Assembly (NCBI GenBank): GCA_021800315.1
Contig: JAJYZD010000231.1
Span: 1-5,987, forward strand
Origin: Bacillota bacterium
GTDB taxonomy: Bacteria > Bacillota > Desulfotomaculia > Desulfotomaculales > JAJYZD01
Direction: 5' to 3'
DNA: 5,987 bases
In this document: piece after piece, positions 1 through 5,546 of the stretch
Numbering within the stretch: position 1 is the first letter of the stretch
How the letters are laid out: every line of letters begins with the position of its first letter
The notes under the pieces: generated by a model
Told to the model about the DNA's origin: nothing
The model's input: the letters and a program-made list of their open reading frames with translations, nothing else
The model's database searches: none
Made by a program: the position numbers and the translations under genes

Positions 1-2151
1 CTGGGCATCAGCTACGACTGGGGGCGGGAGATCGCCACCTGCCACCCCGGGTACTACCGCTGGACGCAGTGGCTGTTCCTCCGGCTTTTCCAACGGGACC
101 TCGCTTACAAGAAGAAGGCTCTGGTGAACTGGTGCCCGTCTTGCGCCACCGTGCTGGCCAACGAGCAGGTGGTGGGGGAGGGAGTCTGCGAACGCTGCAA
201 GACGCCGGTAGGCAAGCGCGAACTCTCCCAGTGGTTTTTCCGGATCACCGGCTACGCGGAGCGGCTCCTGCGCGACTTGAACCTTCTGGCGGGATGGCCG
301 GAAAAGGTCCGCGTCATGCAGGAGAACTGGATCGGTAAAAGCACCGGGGCGGAAATCGATTTCCCCCTGCCCGGCCGCCCGGAAAAGATCACCGTGTTCA
401 CCACCCGCCCGGATACCCTCTTCGGCGTAACCTACATGGTGCTGGCGCCGGAACACCCGATGGTGGAGAAGTTGGCGGCGGGGACCGGGAATGAGGCGGC
501 GGTGAGGGAGTTCGCCGCCCGGGCCCGGGCCATGAGCGAAATATCCCGCACGGCCCAGGACGGGGAGAAGGTGGGCATGGACCTGGGCGTCAACTGCCGA
601 AATCCCCTGACCGGGGAAGAGGTGCCCATTCTCATCGCCAACTACGTTCTCCTGGAATACGGGACCGGGGCGGTCATGGGCGTGCCGGCCCACGACCAGC
701 GGGACTTCCTGTTCGCCCGGAAAAGCGGCTACCCGGTAAGGGTGGTGGTCGAGCCCCGCGGGACCAGGTTGGACCCGGACACGATGACGGAGGCTTACGA
801 AGGAGACGGCGTGCTGGTGAACTCCGGTCCCTTCGACGGGTTGGCCAACAGCGAGGGCAAGCGGGCCGTCACCGGGCGCCTGGCCGCAATTGACGCCGGC
901 CGGGAGAAGGTAAACTACCGGCTGCGCGACTGGCTTATTTCCCGTCAGCGCTACTGGGGCGCCCCCATTCCGGTCGTTTATTGCGAAACCTGCGGCACGG
1001 TGCCGGTTCCCGAAGAGGAACTGCCGGTGCTCCTGCCCATGGATGTCGCTTTCAAACCAACCGGGCAGTCGCCGCTGCAGAGCTGCCCGGAGTTCCTGCA
1101 CACGACCTGTCCCGGGTGCGGCGGACCGGCGGTGCGCGAGACCGACACCATGGACACCTTCGTGTGCTCTTCCTGGTATTACTACCGCTACACCAGCCCC
1201 CGGCTCGATACCGAAGCCTGGAGCCGGGCGGCGGTGGACCGCTGGCTGCCGGTTGACCAGTACGTGGGCGGGGTGGAACACGCCATCCTGCACCTGCTCT
1301 ACTCCCGCTTCTTTACCAAGGTACTGTACGACGGCGGCCTGGTCCCGAACCAGGAGCCGTTCACCAACCTTTTGACCCAGGGCATGGTCCTGAAGGACGG
1401 GAGCAAGATGTCCAAGTCGAAGGGGAACGTCGTCAGCCCGGAGGACATCGTGGACCGCTTCGGCGCGGATACGGCCCGCCTTTTCATCCTCTTCGCCGCC
1501 CCGCCGGAACGCGACCTGGAGTGGAGCGACCAGGGGGTGGAGGGCTGTTACCGCTTCCTCAACCGGGTCTACCGGCTGGTTGACCCGCTGGCCGGCTCCC
1601 TGGCGAAGTGGAACGGATCGGCCCCGGAACCCGCCGCCCTGGTCGGTGCCCACCGGGAGATCAAGCGCCTGATCCACCAGACGGTCAAAAAGGTAACGGA
1701 AGACGTGGAGAAGCGCTTCAACTTCAACACCGCCGTCAGCGCCGTCATGGAACTGGTCAACGCCTTGTACCAGTACCGCGACCGGGTGCCCGAGCCGGAC
1801 CGCCGCTGGGACCTTTTGGCCGAGGCGGTGGAAACCCTGCTCCGGCTCCTGGCCCCCTTCGCCCCGCATCTGACCGAGGAACTGTGGAGCACTTGCGGCC
1901 ACGCCGGCAGCGTCCACGCCGCGGCCTGGCCCCGCTGGGACGAAGAGGCCCTCCAAGAGGACGAGATCACCGTGGTCGTCCAGGTAAACGGCAAGATCAG
2001 GGACCGGGTCCAGGTGGCAGCGGGCCTGGACAAGGCCGGCCTGCAGGAGCGGGTCATGGGCCTGCCCCAGGTCAGGGAACTGTTGTACGGGAAGCAGGTG
2101 GTCAAGGTGATTCCGGTGCCGGGCAGCCTGGTGAATATAGTGGTGAAATAG
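1..2151 (+). CDS. leuS: Leucyl-tRNA synthetase, 3' part (5' end outside window)
   Basis: Class I aminoacyl-tRNA synthetase that charges tRNA-Leu with leucine in the cytoplasm. The frame is open from base 1 and gives 716 residues. By comparison with bacterial LeuRS, roughly the first 100 residues, including the HIGH motif, lie upstream, so no start codon is present here. Numbering from base 1, visible features are a zinc-binding pair CPSC/CERC (residues 45-48 and 63-66), the CP1 editing domain with the threonine-rich TTRPDT motif (134-139) and GTGAVMGVPAHDQRD (221-235), and a second pair of CxxC knuckles (328-331 and 370-373). The KMSKS ATP-binding loop is at 469-473. An anticodon-binding helical domain follows, and the protein ends in the usual LeuRS C-terminal domain (VQVNGKIRD, then LVNIVVK). 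The GTG at 124 is internal and is not the true start. No frameshift or missing motif is seen. A terminator hairpin follows 25 bases after the stop. Confidence 0.98.
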   Translation: MGISYDWGREIATCHPGYYRWTQWLFLRLFQRDLAYKKKALVNWCPSCATVLANEQVVGEGVCERCKTPVGKRELSQWFFRITGYAERLLRDLNLLAGWPEKVRVMQENWIGKSTGAEIDFPLPGRPEKITVFTTRPDTLFGVTYMVLAPEHPMVEKLAAGTGNEAAVREFAARARAMSEISRTAQDGEKVGMDLGVNCRNPLTGEEVPILIANYVLLEYGTGAVMGVPAHDQRDFLFARKSGYPVRVVVEPRGTRLDPDTMTEAYEGDGVLVNSGPFDGLANSEGKRAVTGRLAAIDAGREKVNYRLRDWLISRQRYWGAPIPVVYCETCGTVPVPEEELPVLLPMDVAFKPTGQSPLQSCPEFLHTTCPGCGGPAVRETDTMDTFVCSSWYYYRYTSPRLDTEAWSRAAVDRWLPVDQYVGGVEHAILHLLYSRFFTKVLYDGGLVPNQEPFTNLLTQGMVLKDGSKMSKSKGNVVSPEDIVDRFGADTARLFILFAAPPERDLEWSDQGVEGCYRFLNRVYRLVDPLAGSLAKWNGSAPEPAALVGAHREIKRLIHQTVKKVTEDVEKRFNFNTAVSAVMELVNALYQYRDRVPEPDRRWDLLAEAVETLLRLLAPFAPHLTEELWSTCGHAGSVHAAAWPRWDEEALQEDEITVVVQVNGKIRDRVQVAAGLDKAGLQERVMGLPQVRELLYGKQVVKVIPVPGSLVNIVVK

Positions 2152-2176
2152 GAAGCAAATATTGGGAAAAGGAAGG

Positions 2177-2200
2177 GGAGCCCCAACCGGGGCTCCTTTG
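2177..2200. terminator. Intrinsic terminator after leuS, possibly bidirectional
   Basis: A perfect 8-bp stem, GGAGCCCC/GGGGCTCC with an AACC loop, lies 25 bases past the leuS stop and is followed by TTTGT on the plus strand. On the minus strand the same stem is followed by a pyrimidine-rich CCTTCCTTTTCCC. It sits between convergent leuS and the toxin gene (toxin stop at 2212), so it could end both transcripts. The U-tracts are short, so efficiency is uncertain. Confidence 0.75.
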
Positions 2201-2211
2201 TCATTGTGCGG

Positions 2212-2532
2212 CTATGTGTTTTCCAGGTCCAGGGCGAAAGACAGGGCTTGGGTGGCTTCGTCCATTCTTTCGGGGGACAGGGTGGCTGTCAGGTCACCAA
2301 GCCTGGCCTTGGAAATTGTCTGAAGGTGGTCGAAGTTGACCGAGCAAGGATAGGCCATTCCATCCCCGGCATGGAGAATGATCTCAGATGGTATGTTTCT
2401 GATAGTGGAAGTTATTGGTGCCACGGTTGGTTCGGTAAGGAAATCGACTGCCGGGTTGCGGGTCAGTAGCAGCACAGGCCGTCTCTTGTCGGGCGGCTTA
2501 AAGGAATACCATCTGATTTCCCCACGATTCAT
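2212..2532 (-). CDS. PemK/MazF-family toxin (type II toxin-antitoxin endoribonuclease)
   Basis: A 106-residue protein of the PemK/MazF fold; family members cleave mRNA at short sequence motifs and are held inactive by an antitoxin encoded just upstream. Visible hallmarks are the N-terminal MNRGEIRWYS strand, KRRPVLLL (R17, R18), the APITSTIR strand (T41-R45), and the conserved C-terminal pattern VNFDHLQTISKARLG followed by LSPERMDEA. By analogy with Bacillus MazF, R18 and T41 are the probable catalytic pair, and both are present. I chose the ATG at 2532 over the ATG at 2544 because it overlaps the antitoxin stop as ATGA, the usual translational coupling, and because RGEI then begins at residue 3, as is normal. 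Length is typical and the frame is uninterrupted. The upstream antitoxin is broken by a stop codon, so either the toxin is impaired in a way not visible here or the antitoxin is still made somehow. The exact cleavage motif cannot be predicted. Confidence 0.9.
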   Translation of the reverse strand: MNRGEIRWYSFKPPDKRRPVLLLTRNPAVDFLTEPTVAPITSTIRNIPSEIILHAGDGMAYPCSVNFDHLQTISKARLGDLTATLSPERMDEATQALSFALDLENT

Positions 2533-2762
2533 AGGTTCTCCCATACCTGCTCATTTTCCCAGACGTCGAACTCGCCGGGCTTTACAGGCTTTTCGGTATA
2601 ACCTTTCCTGTGCTTGTGTTCAAGCACCCTGGTTTGCTGTTGTTTTAATGCGGCGCACAACGCATTCAGTATAAATGCAGCCCGGCTGATGCCAAGCCGT
2701 CATACTGTATCATCAACTTCCAACAACAAAGATTCGTCAATGGTCATTTGAATAGTGGGCAT
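2529..2762 (-). pseudogene. Ribbon-helix-helix-like antitoxin with in-frame TGA at codon 21
   Basis: Read through the stop, this frame is 77 codons. It starts MPTIQMTIDESLLLEVDDTV, followed by TGA (2702-2700), then RLGISRAAFILNALCAAL and a tail ending GEFDVWENEQVWENL. The first half resembles a MetJ/CopG/Arc-type DNA-binding module (one strand, then helices containing RLGISRAAFI). The acidic, tryptophan-rich tail resembles the toxin-wrapping segment of PemK/MazF-partner antitoxins. The ATG at 2762 has AGGGGG about 10 bases upstream and a near-perfect promoter behind that. The final TGA overlaps the toxin ATG. TGA could derive from CGA (Arg) by a single transition, which would give VRRLGISR, a sensible family sequence. 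Three explanations are open: inactivation, UGA readthrough (the next base is C, a leaky context), or sequence error. The reading after the stop stays coherent, so any mutation is recent. Confidence 0.8.
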
Positions 2763-2777
2763 TAACGGGATACCCCC

Positions 2778-2832
2778 TTTATTGACAGTTTCTGATAATA
2801 TTGTAATGCCGGATTGAGCCGCTGTCAATAAA
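2778..2832. promoter_or_regulatory. 11-bp perfect inverted repeat flanking the toxin-antitoxin promoter (candidate operator pair)
   Basis: TTTATTGACAG (2778-2788) and its exact complement CTGTCAATAAA (2822-2832) are 44 bp apart centre to centre, close to four helical turns. One arm contains the -35 box; the other lies just after the predicted start of transcription, against the ribosome site. Antitoxins of this type usually repress their own promoter by binding such repeats. The arrangement is seen directly; the operator role is inferred. Confidence 0.6.
2800..2828 (-). promoter_or_regulatory. Sigma-70/sigma-A promoter of the toxin-antitoxin operon
   Basis: On the minus strand the -35 box TTGACA (2828-2823, six of six to consensus) is separated by exactly 17 bases from a -10 box TACAAT (2805-2800, five of six). 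Transcription would start near 2793, giving a leader of about 30 bases before the antitoxin ATG at 2762. This is the strongest promoter match in the window. The -35 box is buried in one arm of an inverted repeat, so repressor binding would block it. Confidence 0.82.
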
Positions 2833-2948
2833 CAAAGAGCCGGGCGCGCGCCTCGTTCACGGAACCGGTGACCGGCCGGGGGGCCCTTTGCTTTCCGGAA
2901 CTGTGGCAGGGCCGCGACCACCTGCCATGCCAACCCCGGTTCGTGCGG

Positions 2949-4409
2949 CTACCCGTTGACAGATGGATCCCTGATCATGCCGGCCATCAGTTCCTTGCGG
3001 TTGGGGACCCCGGCTTTGCGCAGGATGTTGCGGACGTGGAACCGGACTGTATTGGGAGAGACAAAGAGCTGTTCGGCGATTACGAGGTCGCTTTGTCCTT
3101 TGATCAGCAGGGGAAGTATCCTGCTTTCGGCCGGAGTCAGTTGCGCCAGGTAAGGGACGGAAGGCGGGGACTGTACCGGCGGAGGTTGGTTAGTCTCCGG
3201 CCGCGCATCCTCCGGACGGGGCCCGGATGGTTGCCGGTGGAAGGCCGGGGTGTTCGGTCCCACGAAAGGAATGGTCAACAGGACAATGATTAGGGCAATT
3301 ACTTGCATGACGGGCTCTTGCAGGGGATTTTTCAGCAGGCCGGAGTTCAGCAGCTGGCCGGTGCCCGCGATGACCAGCACATTCAGACCCAATCCTATGC
3401 CGAAGGTTCGCCGCACCCCGTATTTCCGGGCCAGGGTCCAGAGGGACAGCCAGAAGAACGCGTCGACTCCGCCCAGCCCGTAATAGATGATCAGGTAGGA
3501 ATAGAAGATTACCTGGGGGCTGTTCCCGACCAGGGAGAAGAAAACCCACCCCAGTCCCAGCGTGCTCAGGATCATTACGCTCAACTGGGGCAAACTTCGC
3601 CGCTGGCCGTAGAAGGCGACCAGCCCCGCCCCAACCAGGTAGAGGAGGGTTCCCCAAACGTCGGCATCGGGCCAGCGGGCGTGGGCGGCCGGGGAGACCA
3701 GGCGGAACATCAAGCCGGCGATCACGTATCCCGTGAAGCCAAAGGCGCCGAGGGCGGCGATCGCCCTGGGATCCCGCTCCCCGTCGACTTGCGGGCCGGC
3801 GGGTTCCCCTGCTCCACCCTCGACCCGCATGGCCCGGGACAGAAAGGAAGTACCCACGAAAAGCAGCAAGCCCGCCGCCATGGTCATAAAGGCCAACCAA
3901 TCCGGATGCCTGGCGGCCGCTTTGGAGACGAGCAACGTAAAGCCATCCGCGCCGATCATAAGGGTAAGCAGGGAAACGGCGGGCCGGGATTGCCTGGCGA
4001 ACCACGGGGACCACGCCATCACCAGGTAGGCCGCGGCCAGGCCTACGGTTACGAACAGCAGAAAGACCAGCCAGAAAGGCAATGGCAGCAAGACTATTAC
4101 GGCGGTGAGAACCAGGATCGACAATCCGGCGGCAAACACCTGGGAAAAGCCCCAGATACGCCGCCAGGCCGGATGAGAAAACACGAGGTACCCGGCGCCG
4201 TGAGCGAAACCAAAAACATATGTCCAAAGAAAACCCGGGTAACCGTGCGCTGCCTGACCCAGGGGTCCGAACCACGGAAAGGCGAAGATCCAGGAAAATA
4301 CTCCCGCCATTACCAGCCCGGCAGTCAATGCCTCACCCAACTCTATCTCCATCCCCGGAAATCTACCTGTTTCGATGGACATCCACCAATTTGTTCGACA
4401 ATTGTTCAC
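2949..4409 (-). CDS. Membrane-bound LuxR-family transcriptional regulator (about 12 transmembrane helices plus C-terminal HTH)
   Basis: A 486-residue protein. About twelve hydrophobic segments are visible, roughly at residues 27-45, 57-77, 86-107, 111-131, 143-161, 171-190, 215-236, 252-268, 275-294, 299-322, 334-352 and 367-384. A charged loop (191-214) divides them six plus six, a major-facilitator-like layout. A proline-rich linker (about 388-420) leads to a LuxR/GerE helix-turn-helix at about 421-480: LTPAESRILPLLIKGQS, then VIAEQLFVSPNTVRFHVRNI. The C-terminus must be cytoplasmic to bind DNA. Fusions of this kind are known in Clostridia and Actinobacteria (abundant in Eggerthella-like genomes) and are thought to sense a small molecule or the membrane state; the signal here is unknown. 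The GTG start at 4409 is chosen because GGGAGGA lies four bases before it; M10 and M20 are alternatives. No receiver domain, kinase or recognisable target enzyme is next to it. Dyads at and upstream of the start suggest autoregulation. Confidence 0.9.
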   Translation of the reverse strand: MNNCRTNWWMSIETGRFPGMEIELGEALTAGLVMAGVFSWIFAFPWFGPLGQAAHGYPGFLWTYVFGFAHGAGYLVFSHPAWRRIWGFSQVFAAGLSILVLTAVIVLLPLPFWLVFLLFVTVGLAAAYLVMAWSPWFARQSRPAVSLLTLMIGADGFTLLVSKAAARHPDWLAFMTMAAGLLLFVGTSFLSRAMRVEGGAGEPAGPQVDGERDPRAIAALGAFGFTGYVIAGLMFRLVSPAAHARWPDADVWGTLLYLVGAGLVAFYGQRRSLPQLSVMILSTLGLGWVFFSLVGNSPQVIFYSYLIIYYGLGGVDAFFWLSLWTLARKYGVRRTFGIGLGLNVLVIAGTGQLLNSGLLKNPLQEPVMQVIALIIVLLTIPFVGPNTPAFHRQPSGPRPEDARPETNQPPPVQSPPSVPYLAQLTPAESRILPLLIKGQSDLVIAEQLFVSPNTVRFHVRNILRKAGVPNRKELMAGMIRDPSVNG

Positions 4410-4411
4410 AA
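4391..4411. promoter_or_regulatory. Tandem dyads TTGTTCGACAA and TTGTTCACAA over the luxR start (candidate operator)
   Basis: Two back-to-back dyads, TTGTTCGACAA (4391-4401) and TTGTTCACAA (4402-4411), share TTGT...ACAA half-sites. The second includes the GTG start codon of the membrane LuxR gene. A third copy is at 4517-4526. The spacing and dyad symmetry fit a dimeric regulator, possibly the LuxR protein itself; that link is inferred. Confidence 0.45.
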
Positions 4412-4413
4412 TA

Positions 4414-4420
4414 TCCTCCC
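4414..4420 (-). promoter_or_regulatory. Ribosome binding site deciding the luxR-type GTG start
   Basis: GGGAGGA (minus strand) lies four bases before GTG at 4409-4407. No comparable site precedes the in-frame ATGs at codons 10 and 20. The spacing is a little short, but the match is strong. Confidence 0.7.
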
Positions 4421-4496
4421 GGGGCGCCTGGTTGCCTGGGTTTCGTCGAAGAGATCCTTTCGGGCGTCCGGCGGGCGTTTCTACCCGGTTGCCGCC

Positions 4497-4518
4497 CTTC
4501 CCGGCCGGAAGTTTTTTT
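4497..4518 (+). terminator. Weak plus-strand terminator-like hairpin with T7 tract
   Basis: CTTCC, a five-base loop CGGCC, and GGAAG are followed by seven T residues. The stem is only 5 bp, and the only upstream sequence on this strand is the antisense of the luxR-type gene. If real, it would stop antisense transcription. It may equally be chance in a GC-rich spacer. Confidence 0.25.
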
Positions 4519-4526
4519 GTTCACAA
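4517..4526. promoter_or_regulatory. Third TTGTTCACAA dyad, upstream of luxR-type gene (candidate operator)
   Basis: This decamer is identical to the one at 4402-4411 and lies 115 bp upstream, about eleven helical turns. With flanking bases it reads TTTGTTCACAAA, a 12-bp imperfect palindrome. It sits in the non-coding region upstream of the luxR-type gene, where a control site would be expected. Confidence 0.45.
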
Positions 4527-4830
4527 AGCCCCCCGGAGCCCGGGACGACTGCCGTCCTATCCTCATTAACAGGGAGGCGTGGCCACGATTCTATTAAAAA
4601 TGGTAGTTACGAAGCCCGCCGCGGCACCGGTATAATCACTGACGGGATGCCGTGCCCGGACCACTGAGTTGCTGTCTTCCGCGCAATTAGAGGTGGCCGT
4701 TTGCGCATTCCAGAGTGAGATAGCCGGGGACCTCGATTGTCCGGCAATAGTTCCTCCTTTGAACACAAGAGTGACATCTTTGCGTCTTAGTTACCGGTAA
4801 GTTATTCATAAAAAGATCGATTAGGGAGGA

Positions 4831-4881
4831 ATGGGAAAGAACAGCTCAACCTGGGTCAGTCCGTTGTTAATAATTACTTAG
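4831..4881 (+). other. Possible 16-codon leader ORF ahead of the small membrane gene
   Basis: ATG at 4831 opens a 16-codon frame (MGKNSSTWVSPLLIIT) whose TAG stop (4879-4881) touches the ribosome site of the next gene. GGGAGGA precedes it, but only about one base from the ATG, too close for normal initiation. The nine bases TTAGGGAGG occur at both 4821-4829 and 4878-4886. It could be a leader that couples translation, or a by-product of a duplicated ribosome site. Confidence 0.2.
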
Positions 4882-4887
4882 GGAGGG
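4881..4887 (+). promoter_or_regulatory. Ribosome binding site for the small membrane protein
   Basis: GGGAGGG ends six bases before TTG (4894) and nine before GTG (4897). It is the main evidence that this short frame is translated and that a non-ATG start is used. Confidence 0.6.
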
Positions 4888-4893
4888 ATTCCA

Positions 4894-5043
4894 TTGGTGG
4901 TTTTCGGCATAATCGTTTTACTGGTCGCCACGGTAGTGGCGATGCGTTTGCGCTCACCAATGAGATGGTTTTGGGTGTCATTTGTTGGGATAATAGGGCT
5001 TGTCGCTGTCATAGTGGGAATTTTTCATATACCGCTTCAGTAA
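4894..5043 (+). CDS. Small two-helix membrane protein, unknown function
   Basis: A 49-residue frame starting at TTG 4894 (or GTG 4897 for 48 residues) with a strong GGGAGGG site just upstream. It reads as one hydrophobic segment (about residues 2-17, VVFGIIVLLVATVVAM), a basic turn RLRSPMRW (18-25), and a second hydrophobic segment (about 26-44). The tail is short and polar. The basic loop suggests it faces the cytoplasm, with both ends outside. I do not recognise the family. A second copy of its 3' half occurs at 5451-5546, and the differences between them are silent or conservative, which supports real coding. It is transcribed divergently from the membrane LuxR gene, so it is a candidate target, but no shared operator was found close to its start. 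Alternatives are a short holin-like or stress peptide; nothing in the sequence decides between them. Confidence 0.65.
   Translation: MVVFGIIVLLVATVVAMRLRSPMRWFWVSFVGIIGLVAVIVGIFHIPLQ
4940..5020 (+). repeat. Direct repeat, copy 1 (partner at 5449-5529)
   Basis: An 81-base block matches 5449-5529 at 75 of 81 positions without gaps, at an offset of 509 bp. It covers the basic loop and second helix of the small membrane gene. Homology begins at the base of a 6-bp hairpin (CGCCAC/GTGGCG, 4926-4941) and fades near the gene ends. Confidence 0.9.
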
Positions 5044-5157
5044 TTATCGCAGATAGTGTTCCAAGCAACTCACGGTCCATGCGTGGAGAGCCGTTTACCG
5101 TGGGGATAGGAACAGACAACGCGGTTACGCACACGCTGGGACTCCGGGGAAATCCTC

Positions 5158-5178
5158 CCGGAAGGCCGGGGCTTCCGG
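5158..5178. repeat. Stem-loop CCGGAAG/CTTCCGG
   Basis: A perfect 7-bp inverted repeat around a seven-base loop (GCCGGGG). No T-tract follows on either strand, so it is not an intrinsic terminator. Confidence 0.6.
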
Positions 5179-5345
5179 TGAAGATGCTCCGGCGCGCGAG
5201 ACCGGTTTCTTCCCTCTCCCAGGACCATGGGGTGGAAAACGTCTCAGAGTCCGGTGGCTGGCTCCCTATCTTGATTTTCCAACCGCCGGGTCTAATACCT
5301 CCGTCTTTCAGGCGAACAGCTTTAGCATTTGGTTCCTCGACCCCG

Positions 5346-5406
5346 ACCCACCCTGCGGGCGGGTACCCCCCTTTAGCCGACTTTCAGTCGGCGGCTAACC
5401 TAAAGG
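5346..5406. repeat. Double hairpin element (REP-like or structured RNA)
   Basis: First stem: ACCCACCC/GGGCGGGT (5346-5364) with a TGC loop and one mismatch. Second, nested: outer CCTTTAG/CTAAAGG (5370-5376 and 5400-5406), inner CCGACT/AGTCGG (5377-5382 and 5386-5391) with a TTC loop and an eight-base bulge on the 3' side. The compact paired hairpins resemble dispersed palindromic repeats or ends of IS200/IS605-type elements. No transposase is nearby, so identity is open. Confidence 0.5.
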
Positions 5407-5448
5407 CTAGGAGATTTCGGGTCAATCAGTCGAAACTTGGGATAGGAC

Positions 5449-5529
5449 CGATGCGTTTGCGCTCACCGATGAGATGGTTTTGGGTGTCGTTTGTTGGGGT
5501 AATAGGGCTTGTCGCTGTTCTTGTGGGAA
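5449..5529 (+). repeat. Direct repeat, copy 2 (partner at 4940-5020)
   Basis: Second copy of the 81-base block, with six substitutions. Three are silent; the other three alter two codons to Ile-to-Val and Ile-to-Leu. The sequence upstream of this copy is unrelated to that upstream of copy 1. Confidence 0.9.
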
Positions 5530-5546
5530 TCTTCGGTCATGCTTAA
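5451..5546 (+). pseudogene. Partial second copy of the small membrane protein (one helix, 31 residues)
   Basis: From ATG 5451 this frame gives MRLRSPMRWFWVSFVG, then a hydrophobic stretch ending VGIFGHA. It matches residues 17-44 of the upstream protein but lacks the first transmembrane helix. The in-frame sequence before it does not resemble the missing part. A ribosome site is poor (AGGA three bases before ATG). Silent and conservative changes show the segment was under protein-level constraint, at least until recently. It is either a decayed paralogue whose 5' half was replaced, or a short single-helix protein still expressed from ATG 5451. The longer open frame upstream (from 4965) crosses the first copy in another frame and is not credible. 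Confidence 0.5.

Larger units (their letters stand above)
4421..4830. other. Divergent intergenic region without a convincing gene
   Basis: About 400 bases between the membrane LuxR gene (-) and the small membrane gene (+). Besides the dyad at 4517-4526 I see an exact TATAAT at 4631-4636 (+), with only a weak -35 (TTACGA, 18-base spacer). There is a 10-bp palindrome CGTGGCCACG (4578-4587) and another, TTACCGGTAA (4791-4800), shortly before the small gene. On the minus strand AAAGGAGG (4759-4752) is an excellent ribosome-site match, but the frame after it would need an ATT or TTG start, and its protein resembles nothing I know. No promoter can be assigned with confidence to either flanking gene. 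Confidence 0.5.
5044..5448. other. Hairpin-rich spacer between the two small-gene copies, no gene
   Basis: About 400 bases with no convincing coding frame. It holds a 7-bp hairpin at 5158-5178 and a cluster of nested stems at 5346-5406, each listed separately. No transposase, target-site duplication or tRNA-like end was found. It may be a structured RNA, or an inserted repeat that replaced the 5' half of the second small-gene copy. Confidence 0.5.

Noticed and set aside
1569..2204. Long minus-strand open frame (211 codons) across the end of leuS
   Set aside because: It lies antisense to strongly conserved leuS coding sequence, with no ribosome site or family resemblance. Such frames are common opposite GC-rich genes.
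2820..2948. GC-rich palindromes (GCGCGC, ACCGGT, GGCAGG/CCTGCC) after the luxR-type stop
   Set aside because: Stems are short or have impossible loops and no T-tract follows, so I do not call a terminator.
3190..4667. Long frames in other registers over the membrane LuxR gene, including a 454-codon plus-strand frame
   Set aside because: Their products are low-complexity (Pro, Gly, Arg, Gln rich). The minus-strand 486-residue frame has clear transmembrane and HTH features and accounts for the region.
4566..4766. Minus-strand frame (66 codons) preceded by AAAGGAGG
   Set aside because: The ribosome-site match is excellent, but a start at proper spacing would have to be ATT, or TTG in another frame. 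The protein has no recognisable features. Kept only as a note in the intergenic entry.
5140..5210. Partial likeness to a cobalamin riboswitch core (CCGGTGAA...TCCGGCGCG)
   Set aside because: The other conserved B12 elements are not in place, and no B12-related gene follows.
4965..5546. 193-codon plus-strand frame spanning both small-gene copies
   Set aside because: It crosses copy 1 in the wrong frame and reads through hairpin-rich spacer. Only its last 31 codons match a protein-level repeat.
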